Positions 36,197 through 44,618 are shown, numbered from the stretch's first letter. The stretch is 64,000 nucleotides of DNA from Streptomyces coeruleorubidus (GCF_008705135.1 NZ_CP023694.1:7539001-7603000); one strand, 5' to 3'. Notes: generated by a model not told the origin, from the letters alone. Translations and numbers: made by a program.

Positions 36197-37381
36197 ATGG
36201 CCGCTTACCTCTGCCCTCCTGCCGTGATACACGGCGAGCACGCCGTGGAAACCAGCCAGATCGTGGCGGAAGTGAGCGGCCGGCACCCGGACGCCGCGTG
36301 GGCGCCGCGGATCGAAGGCATCGCGGCCAGTACGGGCATCGAGACCCGCGGGTGGATGCTGCCGCTGGAGACCGCCGTCGCGCCTGGCGACGGGAGCGCC
36401 CTGCGGACTGCCGGCATCGGGCCGGCCCGAGAGGCGCTGACCCGCGACGGGTTCACCGAGCAGGACGTGGACCGCGTGATCGCGGCCCTCGAGGCGATAC
36501 CCGCACCGCAGACCGTCCAGGAGCGCACCGCGCCGGCCTGGGCGGCCGTGCAGTCCTACGGGGAGCGCGCGGCACGCGGGGCCCTGCAGATCGCCGGGCT
36601 GGACGCCGCAGACGTCGACTGCCTGATCACCAGCCACTCCACCACTCCGGCGCTGCCGGGGCTGGACATCGCCCTGGCCAACCAACTCCCGCTTCGCAAC
36701 GACGTGATGCTGCTGCCTGCCACGCAGTGGGCCTGCATCGCCGGGACCCGCTCCCTGGCGCTGGCGGCGGATCTCGTGGCCGCGGACCCCGACCGGGTGG
36801 TCCTGGTCGTGATCGCGGAGGCGCTGAGCACGACCTACCAGCCCTCGGACGACACCCTGGAGTCCCTGATCGTCCGGTTGCTGTTCGCGGACACCGCGGT
36901 CGCCGCCGTGGTCACGGGCCGCCCGAGGCCCGAGTCGGTGCTGCGGCTGGACGCCGCCTGGCACCACACTCTGCCCGGCACCCAGGACCTGCACCGCCTG
37001 GAGACACGGGCGGACGGCACCCACTTCGTGATGGACCGGCGCGGGCCGCGCGCCGTACAGGAGACGGTCACCGCGATGTGGGAGTGGCTGCACCTCCGCT
37101 ACCAGGACGACCCCGACTCCTGGCACCCCGACGTTCTGCTCGCGCACCCCGGCGGGACGCGGGTACTGGAGTACATGGAGCAGACGATGCCCGATGGGTG
37201 GCCGTCGGGGCTGCTGGACTACAGCCGGGACAGCTACACCAGCGGCAACCGCGGAGGCGCCGCCGTGTTCGACATCCTGCGGAGGGCGCACGACGCCGGG
37301 CAGAAACCGGGCGACCGCGCCGTCCTGTACGCGGCGGCCCCGGGCCTCACGGCCACGGCCCTCCAGGGGGAGTGGCTGTAG
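36197..37381 (+). CDS. Type III polyketide synthase (chalcone/stilbene-synthase-like)
   Basis: A 394-residue ketosynthase of the type III family. The catalytic triad is at Cys180 (PATQWACIAGTRSLALAADLV), His317 (LLAHPGGTRVLEY) and Asn351 (SYTSGNRGGAAVFDIL), with the family's usual spacing. The protein begins MAAYLCPPAVIHGEHAV, like bacterial type III enzymes. GGAAAGG (36182-36188) is correctly spaced for ATG 36197. Type III synthases condense malonyl-CoA units onto an acyl-CoA starter. No cytochrome P450, methyltransferase or other tailoring gene adjoins, so the product cannot be predicted. WACIAG around the nucleophile is not the common GCAGG-type sequence of RppA. Confidence 0.9.
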   Translation: MAAYLCPPAVIHGEHAVETSQIVAEVSGRHPDAAWAPRIEGIAASTGIETRGWMLPLETAVAPGDGSALRTAGIGPAREALTRDGFTEQDVDRVIAALEAIPAPQTVQERTAPAWAAVQSYGERAARGALQIAGLDAADVDCLITSHSTTPALPGLDIALANQLPLRNDVMLLPATQWACIAGTRSLALAADLVAADPDRVVLVVIAEALSTTYQPSDDTLESLIVRLLFADTAVAAVVTGRPRPESVLRLDAAWHHTLPGTQDLHRLETRADGTHFVMDRRGPRAVQETVTAMWEWLHLRYQDDPDSWHPDVLLAHPGGTRVLEYMEQTMPDGWPSGLLDYSRDSYTSGNRGGAAVFDILRRAHDAGQKPGDRAVLYAAAPGLTATALQGEWL

Positions 37382-37389
37382 TGCGAGCT

Positions 37390-37550
37390 CGCGCCACCCG
37401 TACCAGGGGGCGGGCCGCCCATGTCAGGGGGCGGGCCACCCGTACCACCGGTTAGGCCGCCCGGTCGCCCGTACCACCGGCTGTGCCGCCCCTGCCACCG
37501 GCTGTGCCGCCCCCACCACCGGTGTGCCGGCCGTACGGCCGGTGGTGCCG
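37390..37550. repeat. Degenerate GC-rich tandem repeats and palindrome after the type III PKS gene
   Basis: About six imperfect units of the type GCC(A/G)CCCGTACCACCGG or GCCGCCCCTGCCACCGGCTGT follow one another. They end in the perfect 16-bp palindrome CCGGCCGTACGGCCGG (37527-37542), which can extend to an outer CACCAC/GTGGTG stem. The palindrome is a probable bidirectional terminator between two convergent genes. Confidence 0.7.
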
Positions 37551-37575
37551 CCTGACAAGCGCACGCCGCCCGACA

Positions 37576-37611
37576 CGTCCGCGACCGCGTCACGTCCGCG
37601 ACCGCGTCACG
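37576..37611. repeat. Direct repeat at the 3' end of the phosphatase gene
   Basis: CGTCCGCGACCGCGTCA occurs twice in immediate succession just beyond and into the last codons of the minus-strand phosphatase gene, which ends at 37607. Confidence 0.7.
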
Positions 37612-39769
37612 TCCCGAATGCCGCCCAGACCACTTTGCCGGTCTCCGTCCACCGCACCCCCCACCGGGTGGTGAGTCTGTGCACGACCTGCAGGCCACGA
37701 CCACTGTCGTCGAGGAGCTCGCTGCGGCCCAGCCGCGGCCTGCCGTTGCCGGTGTCGCCCACCTCGCACAGCAGCCCGTGACCCGTCCTGATCAGCCGTA
37801 CCGTGAGGGGGCCGCCGGCGAAGCGGACCGCGTTGGCGACCAGCTCGTCGACCACCAGCACCACCTTGTCCCGGGTGTCGGCTCTGGTGTGCCATCGCCC
37901 CAGCAGCGCGGAGACCACTGTGCGGGCCCGGGCGGCCGCGTCGTCGCGGGCGGGCAGACGCCAGGTCGCGGTGTCCCCCTTGCGGTAGCCGATCATGCGC
38001 GCGAGCAGCAGGGTCACGTCGTCGCGCCGGCGCACGGGCGCCAGCGCGGAGACCAGGCCCCGCGCGGCCTGCGGCAGGGCGTCCCAGGGGTGCACCGCGG
38101 ACACGGCGTCCGCCAGCCTGCCGATGCCCTCGTCAATCGATACGGAGGGATCCTCCACCAGGCCGTCGGTGTAGAGGGCGAGCAGCGAGCCCGGGGGAGC
38201 GGCGAACGCCTGCACGTCGAACGGCTCCCGCAGCGCGAACTCGGTACCCAGGCCGGGGTGGGGGCGGACTGCGAGCGGGCCGGCGGGCCCGCCCGGGGGC
38301 ACCAGGACCGGGGGGAGGTGGCCGGCGCTGGACAGCGCCACGCGGTGGCTGACCGGGTCGTAAACGGCGATGCAGCAGGTCGACCCGAGGGCGCTGTAGC
38401 CGGCCGCCAGCCCGGAATCCGCGTCGTCCAGCAGCGTCACGGTCTCGTCCAGGTGCTCCAGCACCTCGTCGGGCGCCAGCCCGGCGGACAGCAGCGCACG
38501 GGCCTCCATGCTCAGCTGTCCCATGGTCGCGGCGGCTCCCAGGCCGTGCCCGACGACGTCACCGACCACGAGCGCGGTACGGCCGTCCGGCAGCGGAAAG
38601 CTGTTCACCCAGTCACCGCCGACGCCCGCGCTGTCGGGGGTGGCGGGCTGGTAGACGCTGGCGGTCTCGATGGTGTCGCCGCCGGTCCGTGGCAGCAGCC
38701 GGCGCTGCAACGCCAGTACCTGCGTGTGCTCGCGCTGGTGCTGACGGGCCAGGTCGACGTGATGAGAGGTCCGGGCCACCAGTTCCTGAAGGTCGAGCAG
38801 CTCGCTGTCGCCGAAGGGGCGGTCCGCCCTCCGCCACACCTCCGCCACCCCCAGAACGACGGGCGGCGTGCCGTCCAGGACCAGTGGTATGCACGCCACG
38901 GCCGCCGCGCCGTCACCGGGCACCAGGGCACGGACCAGCCTCGGACTGCCGAGCACCCGCTCGATCGCCTCCCGGTCGGGGATGACGATGGCCTGAGCCG
39001 CGTCGTCCCGCCGTATCGCCAGCGACAGCAGGCGACTCGCATCGCCGGGAAGATCGTCGCCCGGGGTCACATAGCCGTCCGGCCACACCCGGTCCGGCAC
39101 CAGGGCCGCCCGCCGCAGCCGGACGCGCCCGTGCCGCTGCCCGGCGACCCCCTCGCCCGTCCACACGGCGAAGTCGAGGTCGATGGCCGCCACGTCTCCC
39201 CAGGCCAGCAGGGACTCCGCCAGCGACTGCGCGGTCTCGCCGATGTCCAGCGAGGTGCCGATCGCGGTCTCGGCGGCGTACAGGTGCAGCCTCCTGGCCA
39301 TGGCGATCAGGGTGACGGTCAGGCCCTCCTGGGGCGCCGCGGCGGCCAGGATGCTCATCGAGACCACCAGCTCCGACCCGTCGCCGCGCCGAAGGCGCTG
39401 GACCCGGGCGACGTGCGGCTCACCGGTCTCGAGGACCTGCCGCAACCGCCGTGTGACCGTCGGTACGTCCCCGGGAGGCAGAAGATCGACGAAAGAGCAC
39501 CCGGTCGCGGCGTCCAGCCCCGCGAAGACGGGGGCGTCCAGATTGCAGCGGGTGATCCTCAGATCCCGGTCCAGGTTGACCGCGCCGAGAATCTGCTCCT
39601 GACGGCCGGGCGCCGGGTTGGCGGGTACGTGCTGGCGGGCGGCGCGGTCGCCCTGCGAGACGGCAGAACCGGCGGCCTCCGCCGCTGCGCCGCGCGGGAT
39701 GTACTGCCCCAGGGCGCTGCTGACCATGTCGAACGGCGACGAAGACGAGGGTGAGGGTGTGGCGTCCAT
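37607..39769 (-). CDS. PAS-GAF-SpoIIE (PP2C) phosphatase with C-terminal anti-sigma-type ATPase domain
   Basis: A 720-residue signalling protein. A PAS-like domain (about residues 60-180, ILGAVNLDRDLRITRCNLDAPVFAGLD) and a GAF domain (about 190-345, with AAVACIPLVLDGTPPVVLGVAEVW) precede the SpoIIE-type phosphatase: GVGGDWVNSFPLPDGRTALVVGDVVGHGLGAAATMGQL and LLALYTDGLVEDP carry the metal aspartates. A HATPase_c domain ends the protein (VDELVANAVRFAGGPLTVRLI, GRGLQVVHRL). This is the Streptomyces Rsb-like architecture that dephosphorylates anti-anti-sigma factors and may itself bind a partner. ATG 39769 is chosen; a CCCCGGC-ACGGC-GCCGGGG hairpin sits in its leader (39795-39813). Confidence 0.9.
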   Translation of the reverse strand: MDATPSPSSSSPFDMVSSALGQYIPRGAAAEAAGSAVSQGDRAARQHVPANPAPGRQEQILGAVNLDRDLRITRCNLDAPVFAGLDAATGCSFVDLLPPGDVPTVTRRLRQVLETGEPHVARVQRLRRGDGSELVVSMSILAAAAPQEGLTVTLIAMARRLHLYAAETAIGTSLDIGETAQSLAESLLAWGDVAAIDLDFAVWTGEGVAGQRHGRVRLRRAALVPDRVWPDGYVTPGDDLPGDASRLLSLAIRRDDAAQAIVIPDREAIERVLGSPRLVRALVPGDGAAAVACIPLVLDGTPPVVLGVAEVWRRADRPFGDSELLDLQELVARTSHHVDLARQHQREHTQVLALQRRLLPRTGGDTIETASVYQPATPDSAGVGGDWVNSFPLPDGRTALVVGDVVGHGLGAAATMGQLSMEARALLSAGLAPDEVLEHLDETVTLLDDADSGLAAGYSALGSTCCIAVYDPVSHRVALSSAGHLPPVLVPPGGPAGPLAVRPHPGLGTEFALREPFDVQAFAAPPGSLLALYTDGLVEDPSVSIDEGIGRLADAVSAVHPWDALPQAARGLVSALAPVRRRDDVTLLLARMIGYRKGDTATWRLPARDDAAARARTVVSALLGRWHTRADTRDKVVLVVDELVANAVRFAGGPLTVRLIRTGHGLLCEVGDTGNGRPRLGRSELLDDSGRGLQVVHRLTTRWGVRWTETGKVVWAAFGT

Positions 39770-40002
39770 GCGACTCTCTCGGCTCGCTCGCCAACCCCGG
39801 CACGGCGCCGGGGCCCGGCCAGAACCCGTGCGACAGGGTCCTCGGATCCCTGACCGCACACCTCATTCAATAACACCCGGGGCACCTTCGCCCGCGTCGG
39901 CGGATCCGGGACCGTCAGACCACGGCAGCGTCGCCTGCCAGTGAAAGACGGATATGTCTGGCGTGAGGCAGCGTGCGGGTCGGTCGCTCCCCGGACCGTG
40001 GG

Positions 40003-40464
40003 CTACGAGCCTGGCTGGTGCGCGGAGAGCGCGGTCAGCAAGGAGCGGGTCAGAACGGTGAGTTGCTCGCTACCGAGGACGAGGCTCAGCTCTTCGTCCG
40101 CTGACGCATAGGCGCGTTTGCCCGCCTCGAGCAGGTCGTACCCTCTGTCGGTGATGTGGAGCTCCGCGGTGTGGCCGCGGCCGGGGAAGCTTCTGCGTTC
40201 GACGGCTCCGCGCTGCTCGAGCTGGCGGACGGTGGCCTGTGCGCTCTGGGCGGTCACTCCGGCTCGGCGGGCGAGTTCACTGTAGGAGATCCCCGGCTCG
40301 CGCCGGAGGTGCCCCAGAGCCGCCAGGTGACGCAGCGTGTACCCGGTGGGCTTCAGTGATTGCTCGACGTCGTCGCGGATGTGTCGCCCCAGCGCCGCCA
40401 GGAGAAAGGCAGGGCTGGTCGGCGGCATGGGGCCGGTCTCCGCTCTCGGGGTGTGGTTCGTCAT
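40003..40464 (-). CDS. MarR-family transcriptional regulator
   Basis: A 153-residue MarR protein. The winged helix is YTLRHLAALGHLRREPGISYSELARRAGVTAQSAQATVRQLEQRGAVERRSFPGRGHTAELHITDRG, and flanking helices provide the dimer interface. The promoter region contains a 19-nt site (40495-40513) closely matching a perfect palindrome at 40602-40620. The protein therefore probably represses itself and the divergent operon that begins at 40640. Ligands for the family are often small aromatic or xenobiotic compounds, and none can be assigned. The start is ATG 40464. Confidence 0.9.
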   Translation of the reverse strand: MTNHTPRAETGPMPPTSPAFLLAALGRHIRDDVEQSLKPTGYTLRHLAALGHLRREPGISYSELARRAGVTAQSAQATVRQLEQRGAVERRSFPGRGHTAELHITDRGYDLLEAGKRAYASADEELSLVLGSEQLTVLTRSLLTALSAHQPGS

Positions 40465-40494
40465 CGTCAGACCTTGGATCCACCAGGGACGGAA

Positions 40495-40513
40495 GTTTCA
40501 GCTTGACTGTAAC
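40495..40513. promoter_or_regulatory. MarR operator, autoregulatory copy
   Basis: GTTTCAGCTTGACTGTAAC lies 31-49 nt before the marR start. It matches the perfect palindrome at 40602-40620 in 15 of 19 positions. Confidence 0.6.
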
Positions 40514-40601
40514 TCATCCGTGGTCTCAACATGAAGGACGCCGCCCGACGTGGGCGGCGGCCCATCCCTCCTCCTTTCGTCATACCCCCTGCCCGCCCCG
40601 C

Positions 40602-40620
40602 GTTTCAGTCAGACTGAAAC
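40602..40620. promoter_or_regulatory. MarR operator, perfect 19-bp palindrome before the SDR operon
   Basis: GTTTCAGTC-A-GACTGAAAC has 9-bp arms around a single central base, typical of a MarR-dimer site. It lies 20-38 nt before the ATG at 40640. Confidence 0.7.
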
Positions 40621-40639
40621 TGATAGATACGGACGGATC

Positions 40640-41095
40640 ATGAACATCGCGCTGCCGGCGGCACAGCAGGACCGTCTGGGCACCCACCGGCGCCAGCCCC
40701 GCCTTCGACCTCTGGCAGGAATCCAGTCCCGGCAGATGCTGCCTCGTGGCCGGCCGGGACGCAGCGAGAGGTTCGCCCATTCCAACGTGGAGGTGTGCGG
40801 GGTCATGCGACTGCTCGTAGCCGGAGCCGACAGGGGTCTGGAGTACCAGGTCGTCAGCCAGGCTCCGGCCCGTGGCCGTCAGGTGACGGCAAAGGCCCGC
40901 CGGGCCGAAGCGTGGGACGCCACCACGACCGGCCTGAGCACGGGGGAAGGCGCGGCCGGCGACGACCTGTCATCGGGATCCCGCGCCGTGGCGGGACAGG
41001 GTGCGGCGATCCGCGCGCTGGGTGATCCGCCGTGGCGGGCGGGCCGCAAGGGGCCTGCCACTGTCAGCGGCGCGCGGACGGGGCGTGCGGCGTGA
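40640..41095 (+). pseudogene. Decayed NAD(P)-binding (NmrA-like) gene at the head of the MarR-controlled operon
   Basis: The frame from ATG 40640 is open to TGA 41093-41095 (151 codons). Only the part from ATG 40805 resembles a known protein: MRLLVAGADRGLEYQVVSQAPARGRQVTAKARR aligns by eye with NmrA-type NAD(P)H-binding proteins, which normally read MxLLVxGATGGxGxxVVxQALxxGHxVTAxxR. The glycine-rich cofactor loop is lost (GADRGLE for GATGGLG), and similarity fades after VAGQGAAIRALGDPPWRAGRKG. The frame ends at about 97 residues where the family has 200 or more. The following SDR start overlaps its stop (GTGA). It may still be translated and couple to the SDR. Confidence 0.55.
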
Positions 41096-41958
41096 ACCTG
41101 CGAGGCAAGACCGTCGTCCTGACCGGCGCCAGTTCCGGGATCGGAGCACAAGCCGCCGTCCGCCTGCGCGCGCAAGGCGCCCTTGTCCATCTGGTGGGGC
41201 GCGACGAACGGCGCACCCGGCAGGTGGCCGAGGCCCTCGACGCCCCCTGGTACACGGCCGACTTCGAAGAACTGGCGGACGTTCACCGCCTGGCCGACGA
41301 GCTCATGCGTGCCACGCACCACATCGACGTGCTGGCCGCCAACGCCGGTGCCGTCATGCCGGACCGGCACACCGCCGACGGCATCGACGCCACCTTCCAG
41401 GTCAACGTGCTCAGCCCGTGGCTGCTGATGCTGCTGCTCGCGGACCACCTGCGGGGCGGGCGCATCCTGGCCACCAACTCCCGCGCTCACAAGAACGCCG
41501 TCATCGGACTGCACTCTCTCGAGGACCTGGCCCGCGGCCGCCAGGGAGTGTCCGGGCACCGCGCCTACGCCCGCTCCAAGCTGGCAGCCGGAATCCTCCT
41601 GCGTGAATACGGCCGCCGCCACCGCGGCATCGATGTCGGCGACTTCCACCCTGGCATCATCGCCTCCGGCTTCGGCCGCTCCCTGGGCAAGCGCGGTGCC
41701 GTCACGAAGGTGCTGGCACGTCCCTTCACCGACACTCCGGACCAGGGCGCCGCCCGCCTGGTGCACCTCGCCTCGCGTACCGGCCCCCTGGCGGGCACCT
41801 ACTACACCCGCACACGGCCCGCCAAGGCGTCGCCTCAGCTGCCCTCCCGCCAGCTCGGCGCCGCCCTGTGGGACTTCGCCACCGACTTGACCAGTTCGCG
41901 CCGGCCGGCCCCGGGCTCCGCCTCCAGCACAGGCCGTCACAGCAGTACCGGCCGATGA
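41092..41958 (+). CDS. Short-chain dehydrogenase (retinol-dehydrogenase/WW-oxidoreductase-like)
   Basis: A 288-residue SDR starting at GTG 41092. It shows TGASSGIGAQAAVRL, VLAANAGAVMPDR (NAG motif), the active-site serine in ATNSRAHKN, and YARSK (YxxxK). The C-terminal tail (SSRRPAPGSASSTGRHSSTGR) is serine/arginine-rich and unlike the family. Proteins of this subgroup reduce lipophilic carbonyl compounds with NADPH; the substrate here is unknown. It follows the decayed NmrA-like gene with a 4-nt overlap and precedes two small membrane proteins and an esterase, all on one strand behind the MarR operator. Confidence 0.85.
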   Translation: MNLRGKTVVLTGASSGIGAQAAVRLRAQGALVHLVGRDERRTRQVAEALDAPWYTADFEELADVHRLADELMRATHHIDVLAANAGAVMPDRHTADGIDATFQVNVLSPWLLMLLLADHLRGGRILATNSRAHKNAVIGLHSLEDLARGRQGVSGHRAYARSKLAAGILLREYGRRHRGIDVGDFHPGIIASGFGRSLGKRGAVTKVLARPFTDTPDQGAARLVHLASRTGPLAGTYYTRTRPAKASPQLPSRQLGAALWDFATDLTSSRRPAPGSASSTGRHSSTGR

Positions 41959-42057
41959 ACCCCCTCCACATCCGCGCCGGCCGGCAACCCATGCGGCCGT
42001 CGAGCCCCGACCGCATCGACCGCACCGACCGCACCTCGTCACGTCAAAGGCACTTCC

Positions 42058-42525
42058 ATGAGTAAAGTCCTCCTCGTCCTGCACGTCCTGGCCGCCATCA
42101 TCGCCATCGGGCCGGTGACCGTGGCCGCGAGCATGTTCCCGCCCGCGGTACGCAAGGCAGCGCAGGAATCCGCAGCCGAAGCACCCTCCGCGACCACCGT
42201 CCGGTTGCTCCACCGGATCTGCCGCCGCTACGCCACTCTCGGGCTGGCCGTGCCGGTTCTCGGCATGGCCACAGCAGCCGTCATGGGCGTCCTCGGCAGT
42301 GCCTGGCTCATCACGTCCATGGTCCTGACCGCGGCGGCCGCCGGCATCCTCGTCGCCCTCGTCCTCCCCCGCCAGGAGGCGCTTCTCGGCCAACTCGGCA
42401 GCCACCAGGTGGTCGACCGCAGTCACACGGCACAACTGGGTATGTACACCGGCCTGTTCAACCTGCTGTGGGCCACCGTCACCGTCCTCATGATCGTCCG
42501 ACCCGGTTCGACGACGGGAGCGTGA
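42058..42525 (+). CDS. DUF2269-like integral membrane protein
   Basis: A 155-residue protein with four predicted membrane helices: VLLVLHVLAAIIAIGPVTVAASMFPP, ATLGLAVPVLGMATAAVMGVL, SMVLTAAAAGILVALVLP and YTGLFNLLWATVTVLMIV. The opening KVLLVLHVLAAIIAIGP and the HxxA pattern in helix one are characteristic of the DUF2269 family, which may bind heme. It follows the SDR gene after 99 nt that contain three CGACCGCAx repeats (42008-42034). A small second membrane protein follows at once, so both are probably part of the MarR-controlled transcript. Function unknown. Confidence 0.72.
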   Translation: MSKVLLVLHVLAAIIAIGPVTVAASMFPPAVRKAAQESAAEAPSATTVRLLHRICRRYATLGLAVPVLGMATAAVMGVLGSAWLITSMVLTAAAAGILVALVLPRQEALLGQLGSHQVVDRSHTAQLGMYTGLFNLLWATVTVLMIVRPGSTTGA

Positions 42526-42527
42526 CC

Positions 42528-42821
42528 ATGCCGAACAACACCGCCCGTCACCCTCTGCGCGTGGCAGCCACCGTGGAACTCGTCTCGCTGATCGTCCTGT
42601 TGACCAACTTGTTCACCGTGCACGTACCAGCCGTCGCGTCATTGACCGGCCCCGTCCACGGCTGCGCCTACCTGTTCAGCATCGGCGCCGTCATACGCGA
42701 CAGACAGCGCACCACCGCGGCCGTCGCACTCGCCGTCATCCCCGGAATCGGCGGCATGCTCGCCCTGCGTGGCCTCCCCACCCCCCAGGCACGGGCCGGC
42801 ACCGCCCCACAGACGCCGTAG
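42528..42821 (+). CDS. Small membrane protein (DUF3817-like)
   Basis: A 97-residue protein with three hydrophobic helices (LRVAATVELVSLIVLLTNLFTV, TGPVHGCAYLFSIGAVI, TAAVALAVIPGIGGMLAL). The pattern of an N-terminal helix followed by GPVHG is like DUF3817 proteins. ATG 42528 has GGGAG seven bases upstream; a GTG at 42522 overlapping the upstream stop is the alternative. It lies directly after the DUF2269-like gene. No function is known. Confidence 0.6.
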   Translation: MPNNTARHPLRVAATVELVSLIVLLTNLFTVHVPAVASLTGPVHGCAYLFSIGAVIRDRQRTTAAVALAVIPGIGGMLALRGLPTPQARAGTAPQTP

Positions 42822-42856
42822 CACTGTCACCGCTGCCAGAACCAGAGGCCACTCAG

Positions 42857-43945
42857 ATGCCCCCACCCCGAACCGATGCGAGCGGCCCCACCCTTTCGGC
42901 GCGGATCCAGAGGACCGTCATGCGGCTCATGTTCCGGATTCCCGAGACTGTCAAGAGACGCATAGCAGGCCCTGTTGTCCGTCTCGACGGTCAGACACTC
43001 GCCCTCGACGCCCAGCTGATGGCCGAGATGAGCCGGCGCGGCGGCGTCTCACTCGTCGTCAACGATTCGCCGGGGGAGTCCCGCGCAGCCCTCGAGAGCG
43101 GCCGACACGCGCTGGAGGGGCCCCGCTTCAAAGACGTCATCAGCGAAGACCTCGCCATCGACACCACCGGTGGCGACCTTCACGCGACGCTCTACACGCC
43201 GAGCCACCTCAGTACGCCGGCCCCCTTGCTGGTGTTCTTCCATGGCGGAGGGTGGGTCATCGGCAGCCGAACCTCCTACGACTCCCTTGTGTCCTTCCTC
43301 GCGCACCACGCGCAGGTGAAGATCATGTCGGTCGAGTACCGTCTGGCCCCGGAACATCCCTTCCCGGCAGCCCTCGACGACGCGCTGGCCGCGTTCGAGC
43401 ACGCTCACCGACAGGCCGATGCCCTGGGTGTCGACCGGGCGCGCATCGCCGTCGGGGGCGACAGCGCCGGCGCTCACCTCTCGGCCGTACTCGCCCAGCT
43501 CGCCGCCCGCCGGGAGGGCCCGCGCCCCTCACACCAGTTCCTGTTCTACCCCGCCACCGACTTCACCGGGCGCCATCCTTCGCGGGACCTGTTCGGCGAA
43601 GGGTTCCTGCTCACCGACCGCGAAATCGACTGGTTCCAGGACCAGTACGCCCAAGCAGCCGACCGGTCCGATCCGCGCCTTTCCCCCCTTCTGGGTGAGG
43701 TGGACGCGTCGATCGCGCCTGCCTACATCGCCACCGGCGGATTCGACCCGCTCCGCGATGAGGGCGAGCATTACGCGGAGAAACTACGGCAGGCGGGCAC
43801 GGAGGTGGTCCTGCACCGCGAAGCCGACCTCGTCCACGGCTATCTCAGCTTCTTCGCGCTCTCGACCCGCTTTCGAGCCGCGGCACTTGAGGCCGCAGAG
43901 GCCATCCGCAGCCGTCTGCACACAGCCTCCGACACGAAGAAGTAG
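42857..43945 (+). CDS. Alpha/beta hydrolase of the hormone-sensitive-lipase family
   Basis: A 362-residue esterase/lipase. LLVFFHGGGWVIGSRTSYD is the oxyanion-hole motif, VEYRLAPEHPFPAALDDALAAFEH follows, IAVGGDSAGAHLSAVLAQLA carries the nucleophile serine, GGFDPLRDEGEHYA holds the aspartate and LVHGYLSF the histidine. An N-terminal region of about 90 residues (RIQRTVMRLMFRIPETVKRRI) covers the active site in relatives. It is the last gene of the MarR-linked run and likely hydrolyses a short- to medium-chain ester. The start is ATG 42857, 35 nt after the preceding stop. Confidence 0.9.
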   Translation: MPPPRTDASGPTLSARIQRTVMRLMFRIPETVKRRIAGPVVRLDGQTLALDAQLMAEMSRRGGVSLVVNDSPGESRAALESGRHALEGPRFKDVISEDLAIDTTGGDLHATLYTPSHLSTPAPLLVFFHGGGWVIGSRTSYDSLVSFLAHHAQVKIMSVEYRLAPEHPFPAALDDALAAFEHAHRQADALGVDRARIAVGGDSAGAHLSAVLAQLAARREGPRPSHQFLFYPATDFTGRHPSRDLFGEGFLLTDREIDWFQDQYAQAADRSDPRLSPLLGEVDASIAPAYIATGGFDPLRDEGEHYAEKLRQAGTEVVLHREADLVHGYLSFFALSTRFRAAALEAAEAIRSRLHTASDTKK

Positions 43946-44129
43946 CGTCCCTTCCTCCGATGCCGGGTCCAGGTCAGGGCCTTGTGGCGTGAGCATGTCT
44001 GCGGGGTTGGTGACACGCCTGTGATCGCTTGTGACACGGCGAGGCCCGCCAGGAACCGTTCCGACGGGGACCTCCGCGCGGAGCCGACCCGCCGCAGGAA
44101 GGCACTCCCCGGTGCGAAATACTCTCCCG
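43946..44129. other. Non-coding gap containing a direct repeat
   Basis: No credible gene is seen. GTGACAC occurs twice about 21 nt apart (near 44008 and 44030). The region has the look of a conserved Streptomyces intergenic element, but I cannot name it. At its right end AATACT/TACTCT (44118-44125) may be the -10 of the acetyltransferase gene. Confidence 0.35.
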
Positions 44130-44618
44130 ATGGGTTCACGCACTTCCCCGATCAGTCAGCCGATCACGATACGGAGGGCCGTCGCGCGGGATGCCAAACG
44201 GCTCACGCGGCTCGTGCGTGGCTCAGGCGCCTACGCGGGTAAGTACGCAGCCGCAGTGGCGGGCTACCGGGTCGGTCCTGATTACATCGAGGCCCACCGC
44301 GTCTTTGTGGCCGTCGGCGCTGACGAGCATGGAGGCCGCGTTCTCGGGTTCTACTCGCTCGTCCTCGCGCCACCGGAGCTCGATCTGCTGTTCGTCGCCG
44401 ACGAAGCGCAAGGACGGGGTATTGGACGGCTGCTCGTGGCGCACATGCAGTCCGAGGCTCGTGCCGCCGGGCTCGACCGTGTCCATGTCGTGTCGCATTC
44501 GCTTGCCGAGGACTTCTACCACCGTGTTGGTGCGGTGCGGACCGGGACCGCGTTTGCGAACCCGCCTGCCGTGCCGTGGGACCGTCCCGAATTCGAGTTT
44601 CGCCTTCCTTCGGAATGA
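44130..44618 (+). CDS. GNAT-family N-acetyltransferase
   Basis: A 162-residue acetyltransferase. ITIRRAVARDAKRLTRLVRGS begins the fold. LDLLFVADEAQGRGIGRLLVAHMQSEARAAGLDRVHVVSH holds the acetyl-CoA pyrophosphate loop (QGRGIG), and LAEDFYHRVGAVRTG is the usual fourth motif. The substrate is unknown. ATG 44130 lies only a few bases after a TACTCT box and without a ribosome-binding site, so the mRNA may be leaderless. Genes on both sides are unrelated in type. Confidence 0.88.
   Translation: MGSRTSPISQPITIRRAVARDAKRLTRLVRGSGAYAGKYAAAVAGYRVGPDYIEAHRVFVAVGADEHGGRVLGFYSLVLAPPELDLLFVADEAQGRGIGRLLVAHMQSEARAAGLDRVHVVSHSLAEDFYHRVGAVRTGTAFANPPAVPWDRPEFEFRLPSE

Noticed and set aside
37390..37611. Possible CRISPR array
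   Set aside because: The units are adjacent, degenerate and without unique spacers, and no cas genes are present.
43784..44143. Open frames of about 100-120 codons antisense to the esterase end and the adjoining gap
   Set aside because: No ribosome-binding site and no domain; most of their length overlaps the esterase gene.
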